64,000 nucleotides of DNA from Olleya sediminilitoris (GCF_016785945.1 NZ_JAEMEF010000009.1:81196-145195), one strand, 5' to 3'; counted from the first letter of the stretch, positions 9,007-17,760 are shown. Translations and numbers: made by a program. Notes: generated by a model from the sequence alone, not told the origin.

Positions 9007-9762
9007 ATGCTTACAAAACGAATAATACCATGTTTAGACATTAAAAACGGAAGAACCGTTAAAGGTGTCAATTTTGTAAACCTTCGTGATGCTGGAGATC
9101 CAGTAGAATTAGCGAAACAATACGCAGTAAAAGGAGCAGATGAGTTGGTTTTTCTAGATATTTCGGCTACATTAGAAGGTAGAAAAACCATGATTGACAT
9201 GGTTTTAAAAGTAGCAGAACACGTCAATATTCCGTTTACAGTTGGTGGAGGAATTTCTTCTATTGAAGATGTAGATGTGCTTTTAAAATCTGGAGCAGAT
9301 AAAGTGTCTGTAAACTCTTCAGCAGTAAAAAGACCAGAATTAGTTAACGAATTAGCAAACAAATTTGGAAGCCAATGTGTTGTTGTTGCTATAGATGCTA
9401 AGCAAATTAATGGTGAATGGATAGTCCATTTAGCAGGAGGAAGTATTCCAACCGAATTAAATTTGTTTGATTGGGCAAAAGAGGTTGAAAGTAGAGGAGC
9501 AGGTGAAATATTATTCACGTCTATGAATAACGATGGTACCAAAGCAGGTTTTGCAAACGAAGCTTTAGCCAAGCTGTCTGAAACTTTAAATATTCCTATA
9601 ATCGCTTCAGGTGGAGCAGGTACCGTTCAACATTTTGTAGACACCTTTAAAGATGGTAAATCAGACGCTGCATTGGCTGCAAGTGTTTTCCATTTTGGTG
9701 AAATTGCAATAAAAGATTTAAAAGAAGAATTAAGAGATAATAATATAGCAGTACGACTATAA
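9007..9762 (+). CDS. hisF: Imidazole glycerol phosphate synthase, cyclase subunit
   Basis: 251 aa (β/α)8 barrel that uses ammonia from HisH to turn PRFAR into imidazole glycerol phosphate. N-terminal [19 protein letters not shown] carries the first catalytic Asp; TVGGGISS (~79) and the second catalytic region [14 protein letters not shown] (~166-179) are present, with IASGGAGT (~199) closing the phosphate site. It begins 1 nt after the hisA stop. Confidence 0.97.
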   Translation: MLTKRIIPCLDIKNGRTVKGVNFVNLRDAGDPVELAKQYAVKGADELVFLDISATLEGRKTMIDMVLKVAEHVNIPFTVGGGISSIEDVDVLLKSGADKVSVNSSAVKRPELVNELANKFGSQCVVVAIDAKQINGEWIVHLAGGSIPTELNLFDWAKEVESRGAGEILFTSMNNDGTKAGFANEALAKLSETLNIPIIASGGAGTVQHFVDTFKDGKSDAALAASVFHFGEIAIKDLKEELRDNNIAVRL

Positions 9763-9769
9763 ATCGTCT

Positions 9770-9862
9770 TGTTGAATTCGTTTCAGCATTTCATAAAAAT
9801 TAATGTCTTCTCGAGCGCAGTCGAGAGGTTATTTGAAATATAGAGGTCTCGACTGCGCTCGA
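9770..9862 (+). repeat. Two dispersed repeat hairpins, hisF-hisIE junction
   Basis: The first (9770-9788) is TGTTGAA-TTCGT-TTCAGCA of the CTGAA/TTCAG family. The second is a 16-bp perfect inverted repeat, TCGAGCGCAGTCGAGA (9811-9826) with its reverse complement at 9847-9862 and a 20-nt spacer. The latter matches a sequence type widely dispersed in flavobacterial genomes. It includes in-frame codons upstream of hisIE that are not part of the gene. Confidence 0.75.
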
Positions 9863-9880
9863 CCAGACAAAACAAAAAAA

Positions 9881-10483
9881 ATGAACATAGATTTTAATAA
9901 AAATAACGACGGATTAGTACCAGCAGTAATCCAAGACGCAACAACAAAAAATGTATTGATGTTGGGTTACATGAACGAAGAAGCGTTTAATAAAACAAAA
10001 GATACTAAATTAGTTACCTTTTTTAGCAGAACAAAAAACCGTTTATGGACTAAAGGAGAAGAGAGTGGTAACGTTTTAAATCTGGTTGACATTAAATTAG
10101 ATTGTGATAATGATACGTTATTAATTCAAGTAAATCCAAAAGGTCCAACATGTCATACAGGAAGCGATACCTGCTGGAACGACGCAAATACTGAAAATTT
10201 TGGATTCATTTCTAAATTAGAAAACACAATTGAAAGTCGTGTAAAAAGTGGAGATTCTTCTACATCCTATGTAGCTTCATTATTTGCAAAAGGTATTAAT
10301 AAGGTGGCTCAAAAAGTAGGAGAGGAAGCTGTAGAAGTGGTTATTGAAGCAAAAGATGATAACGACGATTTGTTTTTAAACGAAAGCGCAGATTTATTGT
10401 TCCATTACTTAATGTTATTACAAGCTAAAGGTTTTAAAATCAAAGATGTAGTTAGTGTTTTAAAAGGACGTGAAAAAAAATAA
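9881..10483 (+). CDS. hisI: Phosphoribosyl-AMP cyclohydrolase / phosphoribosyl-ATP pyrophosphatase
   Basis: 200 aa HisI-HisE fusion performing steps 2 and 3 of the pathway. The N-terminal cyclohydrolase shows the CDNDTLLIQV and GPTCHTGSDTCW metal/active-site blocks (residues ~74-98); the C-terminal pyrophosphohydrolase helices follow (~110-200, KVGEEAVEVVIEAKDD). The ATG at 9881 (MNIDFNKNNDGLVPAVIQD) is chosen because the longer frame starting at 9803 only translates the dispersed repeat. This is the last his gene; all steps of the pathway are now covered within 2.8-10.5 kb. Confidence 0.95.
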   Translation: MNIDFNKNNDGLVPAVIQDATTKNVLMLGYMNEEAFNKTKDTKLVTFFSRTKNRLWTKGEESGNVLNLVDIKLDCDNDTLLIQVNPKGPTCHTGSDTCWNDANTENFGFISKLENTIESRVKSGDSSTSYVASLFAKGINKVAQKVGEEAVEVVIEAKDDNDDLFLNESADLLFHYLMLLQAKGFKIKDVVSVLKGREKK

Positions 10484-10526
10484 AGTCTTTTTTCGGGTTT
10501 TGTACGTATAATAATTAAACTGAAAA

Positions 10527-11942
10527 ATGATCAACCAAATCAATTTTAGAAACTACTTCCTAGCTTTAAGTTTGGCTTTATCTTTAACATCTTGTTTTGA
10601 TGATATAGATGATGACCAAACAGCTACGGTTGTAACACCTTTAAGTCCAACAGATCCTGACAATCCAAATCCGTTTAATGGAGTCATGACACCAATAGAC
10701 GTTATGCCTTACGATCAAATTTCTAATGAGCGTTATTGTATTGACCTTCAAGCTTGGGACATACCAAACAATAGAACAGAACCAGTTAAAACAACAGATA
10801 ATATTCAAGCAGCTATTGATTGGGCTATTTCACAAGGTTATGGTGAAGTTTGTTTGCCTGCAGGACATTATTTAATTGGTAAATATGGTAATGATATTTA
10901 TCAAGCAGGAATAGTTTTGGATAGCAATATGGCGTTGTTATTAGATCAAAATGCCATAATTGAAATGGCACCAAATAATAAATGGAATTACTGTGCAATA
11001 GCTGTTCGTGGTAAATCTCATGTTGTAATTTCTGGAGGAACTATTCTTGGAGATAGAGATAATCATGAATATACTCCAAGAACTAGTGATGGTGCTGTAG
11101 CTCATGATGAAGGTCATTTAATTTGTATTGAAGATGAAAGTGAATATGTTACCGTTGAAAATGTAACTTTAGGTAAAGCTAATGGTGACGGAATATTATT
11201 GGTTGGTAGTCCAAGTGATGCAGATCAACAATTACTAAAAAATATTGATATTAGAAGAAACAACTTCTCAGATAATAGACGTCAAGGTATTTCACTTGTT
11301 GGAAGTGCTGAAGTTTTGATAGAAAACAATGAAATTCATCATACAAATGGAGTTGCTCCTCAATTTGGAATTGATTTAGAAGGTGCTGGACGATTAAATG
11401 AAAATATTACAATTAGAAATAATTATTTTCACAATAATAGAGGTGGAGACATTGTAAATACGGATGGGAAAAATGTTTTACTTGAAGATAATATTTTATT
11501 ACAAGGAGAAGATAGCCAGTATATTGATGGACCAATAGTCTATTGGAAAAATGCAGATTGGACTATTAGAAATAATAGCATAACCATGCGTACAGTATCT
11601 GTTAATAACTGGAATGGTATTATAATGTATTCCAACGATAGTCCTAAAACTAATCCTGCAACCACTTACATATACGATAATGCATTAAATAACTGTGGTA
11701 TGTATATGTATAAAGGTGCTGATTTAGAAATATCAAATAACTTTATGGATAATGGTCACCTGGCATTTAAAGAGATGACTAATCTTACGTTGACAAATAA
11801 TATAGTTGAACATCCAAGTCAATGTTGGGCTTATCGTTTTTTAGAAGTTAGCGGTAGTGCTTCTGGTAATACTTATAATCAAGAACCATTTGATATACCT
11901 TTAGAAGAAAACACTCCATGGGATGGTTGTTGGATTAATTAA
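10527..11942 (+). CDS. Secreted right-handed beta-helix lipoprotein
   Basis: 471 aa with a lipoprotein signal peptide (ALSLALSLTSC, lipid-anchored Cys ~23) and a Thr/Pro-rich linker (~30-55). From ~75 the chain resembles the pectate-lyase superfamily: NIQAAIDWAISQGYGEVCLPAGHYLIG opens the fold, then many short N-rich rungs (ITIRNNYFHNN, NVLLEDNILL, WTIRNNSITM) form the parallel beta-helix. Probable role: binding or cleaving polysaccharide at the cell surface, but no specific lyase or hydrolase active site can be assigned. It lies 43 nt after hisIE with no terminator visible, so read-through from the his operon is possible. Confidence 0.8.
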   Translation: MINQINFRNYFLALSLALSLTSCFDDIDDDQTATVVTPLSPTDPDNPNPFNGVMTPIDVMPYDQISNERYCIDLQAWDIPNNRTEPVKTTDNIQAAIDWAISQGYGEVCLPAGHYLIGKYGNDIYQAGIVLDSNMALLLDQNAIIEMAPNNKWNYCAIAVRGKSHVVISGGTILGDRDNHEYTPRTSDGAVAHDEGHLICIEDESEYVTVENVTLGKANGDGILLVGSPSDADQQLLKNIDIRRNNFSDNRRQGISLVGSAEVLIENNEIHHTNGVAPQFGIDLEGAGRLNENITIRNNYFHNNRGGDIVNTDGKNVLLEDNILLQGEDSQYIDGPIVYWKNADWTIRNNSITMRTVSVNNWNGIIMYSNDSPKTNPATTYIYDNALNNCGMYMYKGADLEISNNFMDNGHLAFKEMTNLTLTNNIVEHPSQCWAYRFLEVSGSASGNTYNQEPFDIPLEENTPWDGCWIN

Positions 11943-11965
11943 AATGTTTAATTAATTTATGAATT

Positions 11966-11998
11966 AAAAAAACATCAGCTAAATGCTGATGTTTTTTT
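11966..11998. terminator. Bidirectional rho-independent terminator
   Basis: A 14-bp perfect stem (11966-11979 with 11985-11998, 5-nt loop) with A and T flanks terminates both the beta-helix gene and the convergent gene at 12012-12428. Confidence 0.9.
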
Positions 11999-12011
11999 AT
12001 TAGTTATAATT

Positions 12012-12428
12012 TTAAGACAGCCATCCTTTTTTTGTAGCATAATCTGATAACCAAACTAAGGCTATACCAACTAAAATTATCATTGGTGTCATAGCGTTAG
12101 TCATTTTTATTACAAAAGCCAAATAACACATTTGTATTATTGCTGCTACTAATGATATTAATAATACATTAAATGCCCATTTCTTTTTTAATACAAGAGC
12201 TAAACTTCCAATAGTTCCAGCAAAAACAGCTATAGCAAATGCACCAAGGTACCAAGAAGGTAAATTAGCATACATGTCTTGTTCTGCTTTAGGTAATTGT
12301 GCAATCATCTCATCTGTCATTAAAGTTTGTCCTAGGTAAGCCATAACACCTAGTGCATTCCATATTAAAGCAATAATGCTAATAACTAAAAACCACATTG
12401 GTGGTTTTTGAGTGGTTACGTTAGTCAT
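12012..12428 (-). CDS. Four-helix membrane protein, conserved in Flavobacteriia
   Basis: 138 aa with four predicted membrane helices: residues ~12-32 (FLVISIIALIWNALGVMAYLG), ~62-80, ~87-106 and ~115-130. A short loop after helix 1 carries LPKAEQDMYANLPSWYLG. Homologues in flavobacteria are often labelled sugar transporter without experimental basis. It is transcribed alone and converges on the beta-helix gene across a shared terminator. Function unknown. Confidence 0.75.
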   Translation of the reverse strand: MTNVTTQKPPMWFLVISIIALIWNALGVMAYLGQTLMTDEMIAQLPKAEQDMYANLPSWYLGAFAIAVFAGTIGSLALVLKKKWAFNVLLISLVAAIIQMCYLAFVIKMTNAMTPMIILVGIALVWLSDYATKKGWLS

Positions 12429-12520
12429 AATTTAAGTTTTTAGTTAGTTAAAGTGTTTCAAGGTATAAAATTTTTGCGATATGTGGCGTAAAGCAGTATT
12501 TTCGGCATTCAAAATTAGAT

Positions 12521-13300
12521 ATGCAGAAAAAGTTTTTTTACGTGATAAGCGTACAGTATTTAGGATACAGGTTTCATGGTTGGCAAAAACAACCAAACTT
12601 AAAGACGTTGCATTTAATGATTGATAGGACATTAAACTTCATTTTAGAAAAAAAGAAATTTAAAACGTTAACTTCTGGTCGTACAGATGCTATGGTTAGT
12701 GCAGAAAGTGCAGCTTTTGAGCTTTTTTTAGAAGAACCTATTGAGGATGCTGAAGCATTTTTAGCACTGTTTAATACCAACTTACCACAAGATATCAGAG
12801 CCTTGCAAATACGTGAGGTAGATAGTAAGTTTAATATTATACAACACTCTAAAGTAAAAGAATATCTTTATATGTTTGCTTTTGGAGATAAGTTTCATCC
12901 ATTTTGTGCTCCAATTTTAACAACTATACTAGATCCTTTAGATATAGACTTAATGAAAGAAGGAGCTAAACTGTTTGAAGGTGAGCATTATTTAAAAAAA
13001 TATTGTTACAAACCAACAGATAATGGTATTTATAATCGTACCATCTTAAAATGCGAAATTGTAGAGAATACCATTTATACTGCTAGCTTTTTTCCTGAGA
13101 AAAGCTACATATTACGTGTAAAAGGAAAAGGTTTTATGCGAAACCAAATACGATTAATGATGGGAGCTTTAATACATTTAGGACAAGGTAAACGTACTTT
13201 ACAAGATATTGAAGCTAGCTTAAAACCAGATTTTACAGGAGATGTGTATTACGTTGCCCCTGCTTCGGGACTGATTTTAAATAGTATTCAATTTGAGTAA
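12521..13300 (+). CDS. TruA-family tRNA pseudouridine synthase
   Basis: 259 aa. The N-terminal YLGYRFHGWQKQPNLKT and the motif SGRTDAMVSAESAAFEL (~52-68) match TruA, where the Asp of RTD is the catalytic nucleophile; a C-terminal FMRNQIRLMMGALIHLGQGK block (~204-223) is also typical. TruA isomerises uridines 38-40 in tRNA anticodon stems. The canonical DxGVHA is altered to DAMVSA, so this may be a diverged paralogue rather than the main TruA. Start: ATG 12521. Confidence 0.85.
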   Translation: MQKKFFYVISVQYLGYRFHGWQKQPNLKTLHLMIDRTLNFILEKKKFKTLTSGRTDAMVSAESAAFELFLEEPIEDAEAFLALFNTNLPQDIRALQIREVDSKFNIIQHSKVKEYLYMFAFGDKFHPFCAPILTTILDPLDIDLMKEGAKLFEGEHYLKKYCYKPTDNGIYNRTILKCEIVENTIYTASFFPEKSYILRVKGKGFMRNQIRLMMGALIHLGQGKRTLQDIEASLKPDFTGDVYYVAPASGLILNSIQFE

Positions 13301-13477
13301 AAGTTCTAAAACTAGTCATTTTTCTTCATTTTAACACTAATTTATTAAGAAAACACCCTGTTTTATACCTATTTGTTGTAATTCTATAACATTCTAAAAA
13401 AATCATATAACATGTAAACTGTATTCGTGTTGCATCTTTGTACCAGAGATAATTAACAACCTAAAAAAACAGAACAC

Positions 13478-13981
13478 ATGAATTATTTGAATATGCAAGA
13501 TGAAAAACTATTACCTGTAGTTATAGAGTTAAATACCTTATTAGCAGATTACAATATATATTATCAAAAACTAAGAAGCTTTCACTGGAACGTGTTAGGT
13601 AAAAACTTTTTTGACCTACACGAAAAGTTTGAAAACATGTACAATGAAGCTAAAGTAAAAGTTGACGAAATAGCAGAACGTATTTTAACCTTAAGACATC
13701 ATCCGGTTAGTAAATTTAGCGACTATTTAAAATTATCATCTTTATCTGAAGCATCAAGTATGATTACGGATCAAGAAATGATAGATGAGTTGTTAAATGA
13801 CCACAAAACAATGTTATCTCAAATGACACAAGTTTTAAGTAAGTCTGAAGATGCTGGAGACGAAGGTACAATTGACTTAATAGGAGCTTATATCAGAGAA
13901 TTAGAAAAATCTAGTTGGATGTTAAATGCTTGGTCAAAAACCACTTCAGATCAACTTAAAAAAGTGGTAACAAATAGCTAA
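13478..13981 (+). CDS. dps: Dps-type DNA-protection ferritin
   Basis: 167 aa, the usual Dps length. The inter-subunit ferroxidase centre residues lie in LRSFHWNVLGKNFFDLHEKFENMY (~37-60, with His, Asp and Glu spaced as in Dps) and DEIAERI (~67). Dps assembles into a dodecameric cage that oxidises and stores iron and can protect DNA in starvation or peroxide stress. A CATCTTTG −7-like box (13433-13440) suggests its own promoter. It is followed by MscS, DUF1328 and small lipoprotein genes, a stress-type neighbourhood. Confidence 0.93.
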   Translation: MNYLNMQDEKLLPVVIELNTLLADYNIYYQKLRSFHWNVLGKNFFDLHEKFENMYNEAKVKVDEIAERILTLRHHPVSKFSDYLKLSSLSEASSMITDQEMIDELLNDHKTMLSQMTQVLSKSEDAGDEGTIDLIGAYIRELEKSSWMLNAWSKTTSDQLKKVVTNS

Positions 13982-14025
13982 TACTTTAAGTTTTACTTAA
14001 ATATTAACTAATAATACCAATTACT

Positions 14026-14931
14026 ATGAAAAATCAATTATCAGAAGCCTATAATTTGTTAGTAGGCAAATTAGAAGGATGGTTAAATGCCATAATATCT
14101 AACATACCAAATTTATTACTTGCAATTGTAGTCTTATTTGTCTCTTATTTTATTGCAAAATACGTTAATAAATACGTTACAAAATTAGTATCAAAACGTG
14201 TACATCAAAATTCTATAACTAACATGATTGGACGTTTGTCCTCTGTAGTTGTAGTGCTTGCAGGATTGTTTTTAGCTTTAGGGATTTTAAACTTAAGTAA
14301 AACATTAACCTCTTTATTAGCTGGTGCAGGTGTTGCAGGTTTGGCAATTGGTTTAGCCTTACAAGGGACTTTATCTAACACTTTTGCTGGTATTGTGCTA
14401 TCCTTCAGAAAAAAGATTCAAATAGGACATTGGGTAGAAACCAATGGGTTTTCTGGAGAAGTTATAGATATTAACTTAAAAGATTTTACCATAAAGGAAG
14501 CTGATAATAACATGGTTGTTATACCAAATAAGATGATTTTAGAAAATCCATTAAAAAATTACACACTAACTACTAAAATGAGAGTTTTCTTGGAGTGTGG
14601 AGTAGGATATGAGTCAGATTTAGACCATGTAGAACAATTAACAAAACAAACTATTTGCAACACATTTGATCAAATAGATTCACCCGATGACGTAGAGTTT
14701 TACTTTACAGAATATGGTGGAAGCTCGATTAATTACTTATGTAGATTTTGGATTGATGCAGAAAATGCACTTGAAAAAATGCGATCTAAAAGTAAAGCTA
14801 TAATCGAGATCAAAAAAGCTTATGACAAAGAAAATATAAACATACCTTTTCCTATTAGAACGCTTCAATTTGATAACAAATTATCTTTTGATGCACCTCA
14901 GGAAGTCGAGAATTCATTCTCAAATAACTAA
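14026..14931 (+). CDS. MscS-family mechanosensitive channel
   Basis: 301 aa with three N-terminal membrane helices (~25-47, ~65-85, ~90-110). The third is the Gly/Ala-rich pore helix SLLAGAGVAGLAIGLALQGTLSN, followed by the β-domain (GHWVETNGFSGEVIDINLKDFTIK, VVIPNKMILENPLKNYT) and the C-terminal α/β vestibule. This is the standard small MscS architecture; it opens on hypo-osmotic shock to release solutes. It sits 44 nt downstream of dps, probably in the same transcript. Confidence 0.94.
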   Translation: MKNQLSEAYNLLVGKLEGWLNAIISNIPNLLLAIVVLFVSYFIAKYVNKYVTKLVSKRVHQNSITNMIGRLSSVVVVLAGLFLALGILNLSKTLTSLLAGAGVAGLAIGLALQGTLSNTFAGIVLSFRKKIQIGHWVETNGFSGEVIDINLKDFTIKEADNNMVVIPNKMILENPLKNYTLTTKMRVFLECGVGYESDLDHVEQLTKQTICNTFDQIDSPDDVEFYFTEYGGSSINYLCRFWIDAENALEKMRSKSKAIIEIKKAYDKENINIPFPIRTLQFDNKLSFDAPQEVENSFSNN

Positions 14932-14982
14932 TAGTAAAGTACTTTTAGTTACTAATATTAATCATTTAAAACCAAAAAAATT

Positions 14983-15144
14983 ATGTTACGTTGGACAATC
15001 ACATTTATTATTATAGCACTAATCGCAGGAGTCTTAGGATTTGGCGGAATTGCAGGAGCATCTGCAGGAATTGCTAAAATTTTATTCTTCATTTTTATAG
15101 TACTGTTTGTACTATCATTAATTAAAGGAGCGGTAAAATCATAA
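14983..15144 (+). CDS. DUF1328 / YtjA-family small membrane protein
   Basis: 53 aa: ATG 14983, TAA 15142-15144. Starts [20 protein letters not shown] and continues with [27 protein letters not shown], giving two hydrophobic helices with a Gly/Ala turn. This is the DUF1328 (YtjA) pattern, a widespread small inner-membrane protein of unknown function often seen with stress genes. It lies 51 nt after mscS. A possible terminator follows. Confidence 0.85.
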   Translation: MLRWTITFIIIALIAGVLGFGGIAGASAGIAKILFFIFIVLFVLSLIKGAVKS

Positions 15145-15162
15145 ATACAATTAAATAAAAAA

Positions 15163-15213
15163 CTAATCAGTCATTATATATAGTTTAGAAGCAAAAATAA
15201 GTCGACTGATTAG
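15163..15213 (+). terminator. Possible stem-loop terminator
   Basis: CTAATCAGTC (15163-15172) pairs perfectly with GACTGATTAG (15204-15213) and is followed by CTTTTATT. The 31-nt loop is long for a terminator, so it may instead be a structured 5' leader for the small lipoprotein gene that follows. Confidence 0.45.
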
Positions 15214-15240
15214 CTTTTATTAACCCTTAAACCAAAAACA

Positions 15241-15450
15241 ATGAAAAAGTTATTATATACTTTTCTAATTCTATTTTCACTGTCACTAGTGGTTACAGGA
15301 TGTAGAGAAGAAAAATCAACTGAAGAAACAGTCGAAGAGGCTATTGATGATGTTGAAGATGGACTAGAAGATGCTTCAGACGAAGTTGAAGACGCTATGG
15401 ACGATGTTGAAGACAACATTGATGACACTGGAGATGACATTGAAGATTAA
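15241..15450 (+). CDS. Small acidic lipoprotein, first of a tandem pair
   Basis: 69 aa. A lipoprotein signal peptide (LLYTFLILFSLSLVVTGC, lipid-modified Cys ~21) is followed by a short, extremely acidic tail with a degenerate repeat of the type (A/D)-(M/I)-D-D-V-E-D. The tail is likely helical and amphipathic. A related shorter gene follows at 15504. Function unknown; it may be an abundant surface or periplasmic lipoprotein resembling entericidin-type proteins in size only. The strongly biased composition also creates a long but meaningless antisense frame. Confidence 0.8.
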   Translation: MKKLLYTFLILFSLSLVVTGCREEKSTEETVEEAIDDVEDGLEDASDEVEDAMDDVEDNIDDTGDDIED

Positions 15451-15503
15451 TACCTTCAATTAAAAAATCAACCAAAATATTAACCACACAAAAAATACAA
15501 ACC

Positions 15504-15644
15504 ATGAAAAAATTAGCATATACCTTTATTTTATTATTCTCTTTATCTGTAGTATTAACAGGTTGTAGAGAAGAAACAACAGGAGAAAAAGTAGAAGACG
15601 CTGTAGAAGATGTAGCAGATGACGTTGAAGATTCAGTAGATTAA
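15504..15644 (+). CDS. Small acidic lipoprotein, second of a tandem pair
   Basis: 46 aa: ATG 15504, TAA 15642-15644. The signal peptide MKKLAYTFILLFSLSVVLTG followed by Cys-Arg-Glu-Glu is nearly the same as in the preceding gene, and the tail again consists of acidic VED/DVxDD units but is shorter. The pair clearly arose by duplication. It ends before a strong terminator. Too short for most automatic annotation. Confidence 0.8.
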   Translation: MKKLAYTFILLFSLSVVLTGCREETTGEKVEDAVEDVADDVEDSVD

Positions 15645-15707
15645 ATCACATTGCTGTGAAAAGAAAAAATAATTATCACATATAAATTATATGTTAGATT
15701 AACAGTA

Positions 15708-15738
15708 ACAAAAGCCTCAGTTTATTTGAGGCTTTTGT
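15708..15738. terminator. Rho-independent terminator
   Basis: 12-bp perfect stem (15708-15719 with 15727-15738; the arms contain AAAAGCCTCA and TGAGGCTTTT) after the lipoprotein pair and just before the next gene. Confidence 0.85.
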
Positions 15739-15763
15739 ATTTTTACAAATAAATAAACAGGTT

Positions 15764-16435
15764 ATGAGCATTAAAACAGCTTTAAATTTTCTTAATAAAT
15801 TAAAATCTAATAATAATCGTGATTGGTTTGCAGATCAAAAGACAGAATATGATAAAGCTTTAAAAGCAATTAAAATATTGTTTAATGAAGTGTACACTAA
15901 TTTGCAATCCCACGACGAATTTGAAAAACTTAAAATATTCAGAATTTACAGAGATGTAAGATTTTCTAAAAATAAATTACCATACAAAAATAATTTTGGA
16001 GCAGCTTTCCATCGTGTCAAACCTAGATTACGAGGTGGATATTATATGCAGATAGAACCAAGTAATAATTTTATTGCTGTCGGATTTTGGAATCCAGAAA
16101 AAGACGATTTACTGCGTATTAGAAAAGAATTTGAAATGGACGATCAAGAGGTTAGAGATATTATTAATGAAAAGTCTTTACAACAGGTTTGGGGAAATTT
16201 ACAAGGTGAAGAGTTAAAAACAGCTCCAAGAGATTTTGATAAAAATCATCCAGCTATTGATTTAATAAGAAAAAAACAATTCATTTTTACTAAGCAATAT
16301 ACTGATGCAGAGATTACTGCACCAGATTTTGCAAAACAAGTTAGTGATGATTTTAAAACCATCAGACCATTTTTTGATTATATGAGTGATGTTTTAACTA
16401 CAGACTTAAATGGTGAATCTATAATTAAAGATTAA
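15764..16435 (+). CDS. DUF2461 domain protein
   Basis: 223 aa, full length for DUF2461 (TIGR02453). Recognisable blocks are NFLNKLKSNNNRDWFADQK (N-terminus), IYRDVRFSKNKLPYKNNFGAAFHR (~60-84), GGYYMQIEPSNNFIAVGFW and a C-terminal IRPFFDYMSD. The family is widespread in bacteria and fungi, and its function is not established. Transcribed from its own region after a terminator; convergent with the next gene. Confidence 0.88.
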   Translation: MSIKTALNFLNKLKSNNNRDWFADQKTEYDKALKAIKILFNEVYTNLQSHDEFEKLKIFRIYRDVRFSKNKLPYKNNFGAAFHRVKPRLRGGYYMQIEPSNNFIAVGFWNPEKDDLLRIRKEFEMDDQEVRDIINEKSLQQVWGNLQGEELKTAPRDFDKNHPAIDLIRKKQFIFTKQYTDAEITAPDFAKQVSDDFKTIRPFFDYMSDVLTTDLNGESIIKD

Positions 16436-16465
16436 ACAACATCAGTTATAGTGTATTTGTTCAGG

Positions 16466-16882
16466 CTAAACAGCCTTTAAAGTTTTTGGTTTTTCAAATA
16501 GTTGAATATTACTCTGTAAACGTTGTTTAACAATATTCATCATTCGCTTATTTAAAGCGGACGAGTTTAGTATATATTTTTGATATTCATCTATGGTAAA
16601 TTGCCCAATAACCATTCCTTTTAAACTGTTTCTAAATTTGATGTCTTTGTGTATAGCGTTTTCAATGTAAGTCATTCGTTTTTCAATAGTTAACTGGTAA
16701 AATACATTTTTGTGTTTAGCGATGTAATTTCTAAAAACAGCTATAAACAAATCGTTTTGAAGCTTGATAATTGGACGTAATGTGGAGTTTTGGAAACGCT
16801 CATCATCACTCATATCTGGACTAATAGTAATACTTTTAATAATTGGTCTAATGGCTAATAGTTGTGTGTCTCTTGTAGTCAT
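16466..16882 (-). CDS. Conserved flavobacterial hypothetical protein
   Basis: 138 aa, soluble, mainly helical, basic C-terminus. Starts MTTRDTQLLAIRPIIKS; conserved-looking centre with TLRPIIKLQNDLFIAVFRNYI. Similar flavobacterial proteins are sometimes labelled glyoxalase, but none of the metal-binding residues of that family can be recognised, so the name is not used here. Monocistronic, convergent with the DUF2461 gene. Confidence 0.7.
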   Translation of the reverse strand: MTTRDTQLLAIRPIIKSITISPDMSDDERFQNSTLRPIIKLQNDLFIAVFRNYIAKHKNVFYQLTIEKRMTYIENAIHKDIKFRNSLKGMVIGQFTIDEYQKYILNSSALNKRMMNIVKQRLQSNIQLFEKPKTLKAV

Positions 16883-16956
16883 AATTATTAAGTTTTAATA
16901 AAAATATCGATAATAAAGACTAATAGTCGTATCAATAAATATAGTTTTTAACTGTG

Positions 16957-16985
16957 TTGTTAACAATTAAGATTATTTATCTTTG
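16957..16985 (+). promoter_or_regulatory. Predicted promoter of thioesterase gene
   Basis: TTG at 16957-16959 and TATCTTTG at 16978-16985 with an 18-nt spacer: a close match to the Bacteroidetes housekeeping promoter. The start codon follows at 17001. Confidence 0.65.
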
Positions 16986-17000
16986 AGGTAAAGATTTAAT

Positions 17001-17390
17001 ATGAGATTTCACACAAGAAAATGGGTTAAACCCGAAGATTTAAATCCAAACGGAACACTGTTTGGAGGTCAGTTATTAGCATGGATTGATGAAGAAGCTG
17101 CTTTATACACCATCATACAACTAGAAAACAACAAAGTGGTTACAAAATATATGAGCGAAATTAACTTCATGGCTAAAGCTGTAGAAGGTGATATTGTCGA
17201 AATTGGTATGGAAGTACAAAAATTTGGACGTAGCTCCATCACTTTAAATTGTGAAGTACGAAACATGCGTACACGCGAAACTATTATTACTGTAGAAAAT
17301 ATTATTATGGTAAATTTAGACCAAGATGGTAATCCTAAACCACACGGAAAAACTAAAATAGAGTTTGTTAAAGACCGTCTAAATAATTAG
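17001..17390 (+). CDS. Acyl-CoA thioesterase (hotdog fold, YciA-like)
   Basis: 129 aa single hotdog domain. The catalytic region LNPNGTLFGGQLLAWIDEEAAL (~14-35) has the NxxGxxFGG...D pattern of YciA/acyl-CoA hydrolases, followed by FMAKAVEGDIVEIGMEVQKFGRSSI. It would hydrolyse acyl-CoA esters in the cytoplasm, chain-length preference unknown. Own promoter; it ends 2 nt from the stop of the convergent DUF3817 gene. Confidence 0.88.
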   Translation: MRFHTRKWVKPEDLNPNGTLFGGQLLAWIDEEAALYTIIQLENNKVVTKYMSEINFMAKAVEGDIVEIGMEVQKFGRSSITLNCEVRNMRTRETIITVENIIMVNLDQDGNPKPHGKTKIEFVKDRLNN

Positions 17391-17392
17391 TA

Positions 17393-17668
17393 TTAAGATT
17401 TTAGATATTTCTTATCTACATAAAACGTCCCAAACGGTAGGATAGAAGCTAATAATACTATCCCAAATACTTTATTAGACCATTTTTGTTCTGGCTTAAT
17501 TAAAAAAGCTAATGCAATATAGGCTACAAACAGTAATCCATGTGGCATACCAAGTAGTCTGACGTAATAGTCATCTCCTCCAGGTAACCGTTTGTATATA
17601 GCAGCAGCCATTAAAAATAGATATGATAAACCTTCTAATAAAGCTACAATTCTAAATGTATTTAGCAT
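17393..17668 (-). CDS. DUF3817 membrane protein
   Basis: 91 aa with three membrane helices. MLNTFRIVALLEGLSYLFLMAAAIYKR and the central RLLGMPHGLLFVAYIALAF are the DUF3817 hallmark (Glu in helix 1, GxxHG before helix 2). Function unknown; often a small stand-alone inner-membrane protein. Its stop abuts that of the convergent thioesterase gene with no terminator between them. Confidence 0.85.
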   Translation of the reverse strand: MLNTFRIVALLEGLSYLFLMAAAIYKRLPGGDDYYVRLLGMPHGLLFVAYIALAFLIKPEQKWSNKVFGIVLLASILPFGTFYVDKKYLKS

Positions 17669-17760
17669 AATAATTATCTTTTTTGTAAAGATAATTTATA
17701 GTTTTCTTTTTTTAGGTTTTATCAAGTGATTTATCACTAAATTCGTTTAAAATTAACGTT

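Noticed and set aside
9803..9880. Longer 5' end for hisIE
   Set aside because: The extra codons only translate the dispersed inverted repeat; HisI homology starts at ATG 9881.
15210..15440. Serine-rich antisense reading frame
   Set aside because: It is the reverse complement of the acidic repeats of the small lipoprotein (GAA/GAT codons read as Ser), so its composition is an artefact.
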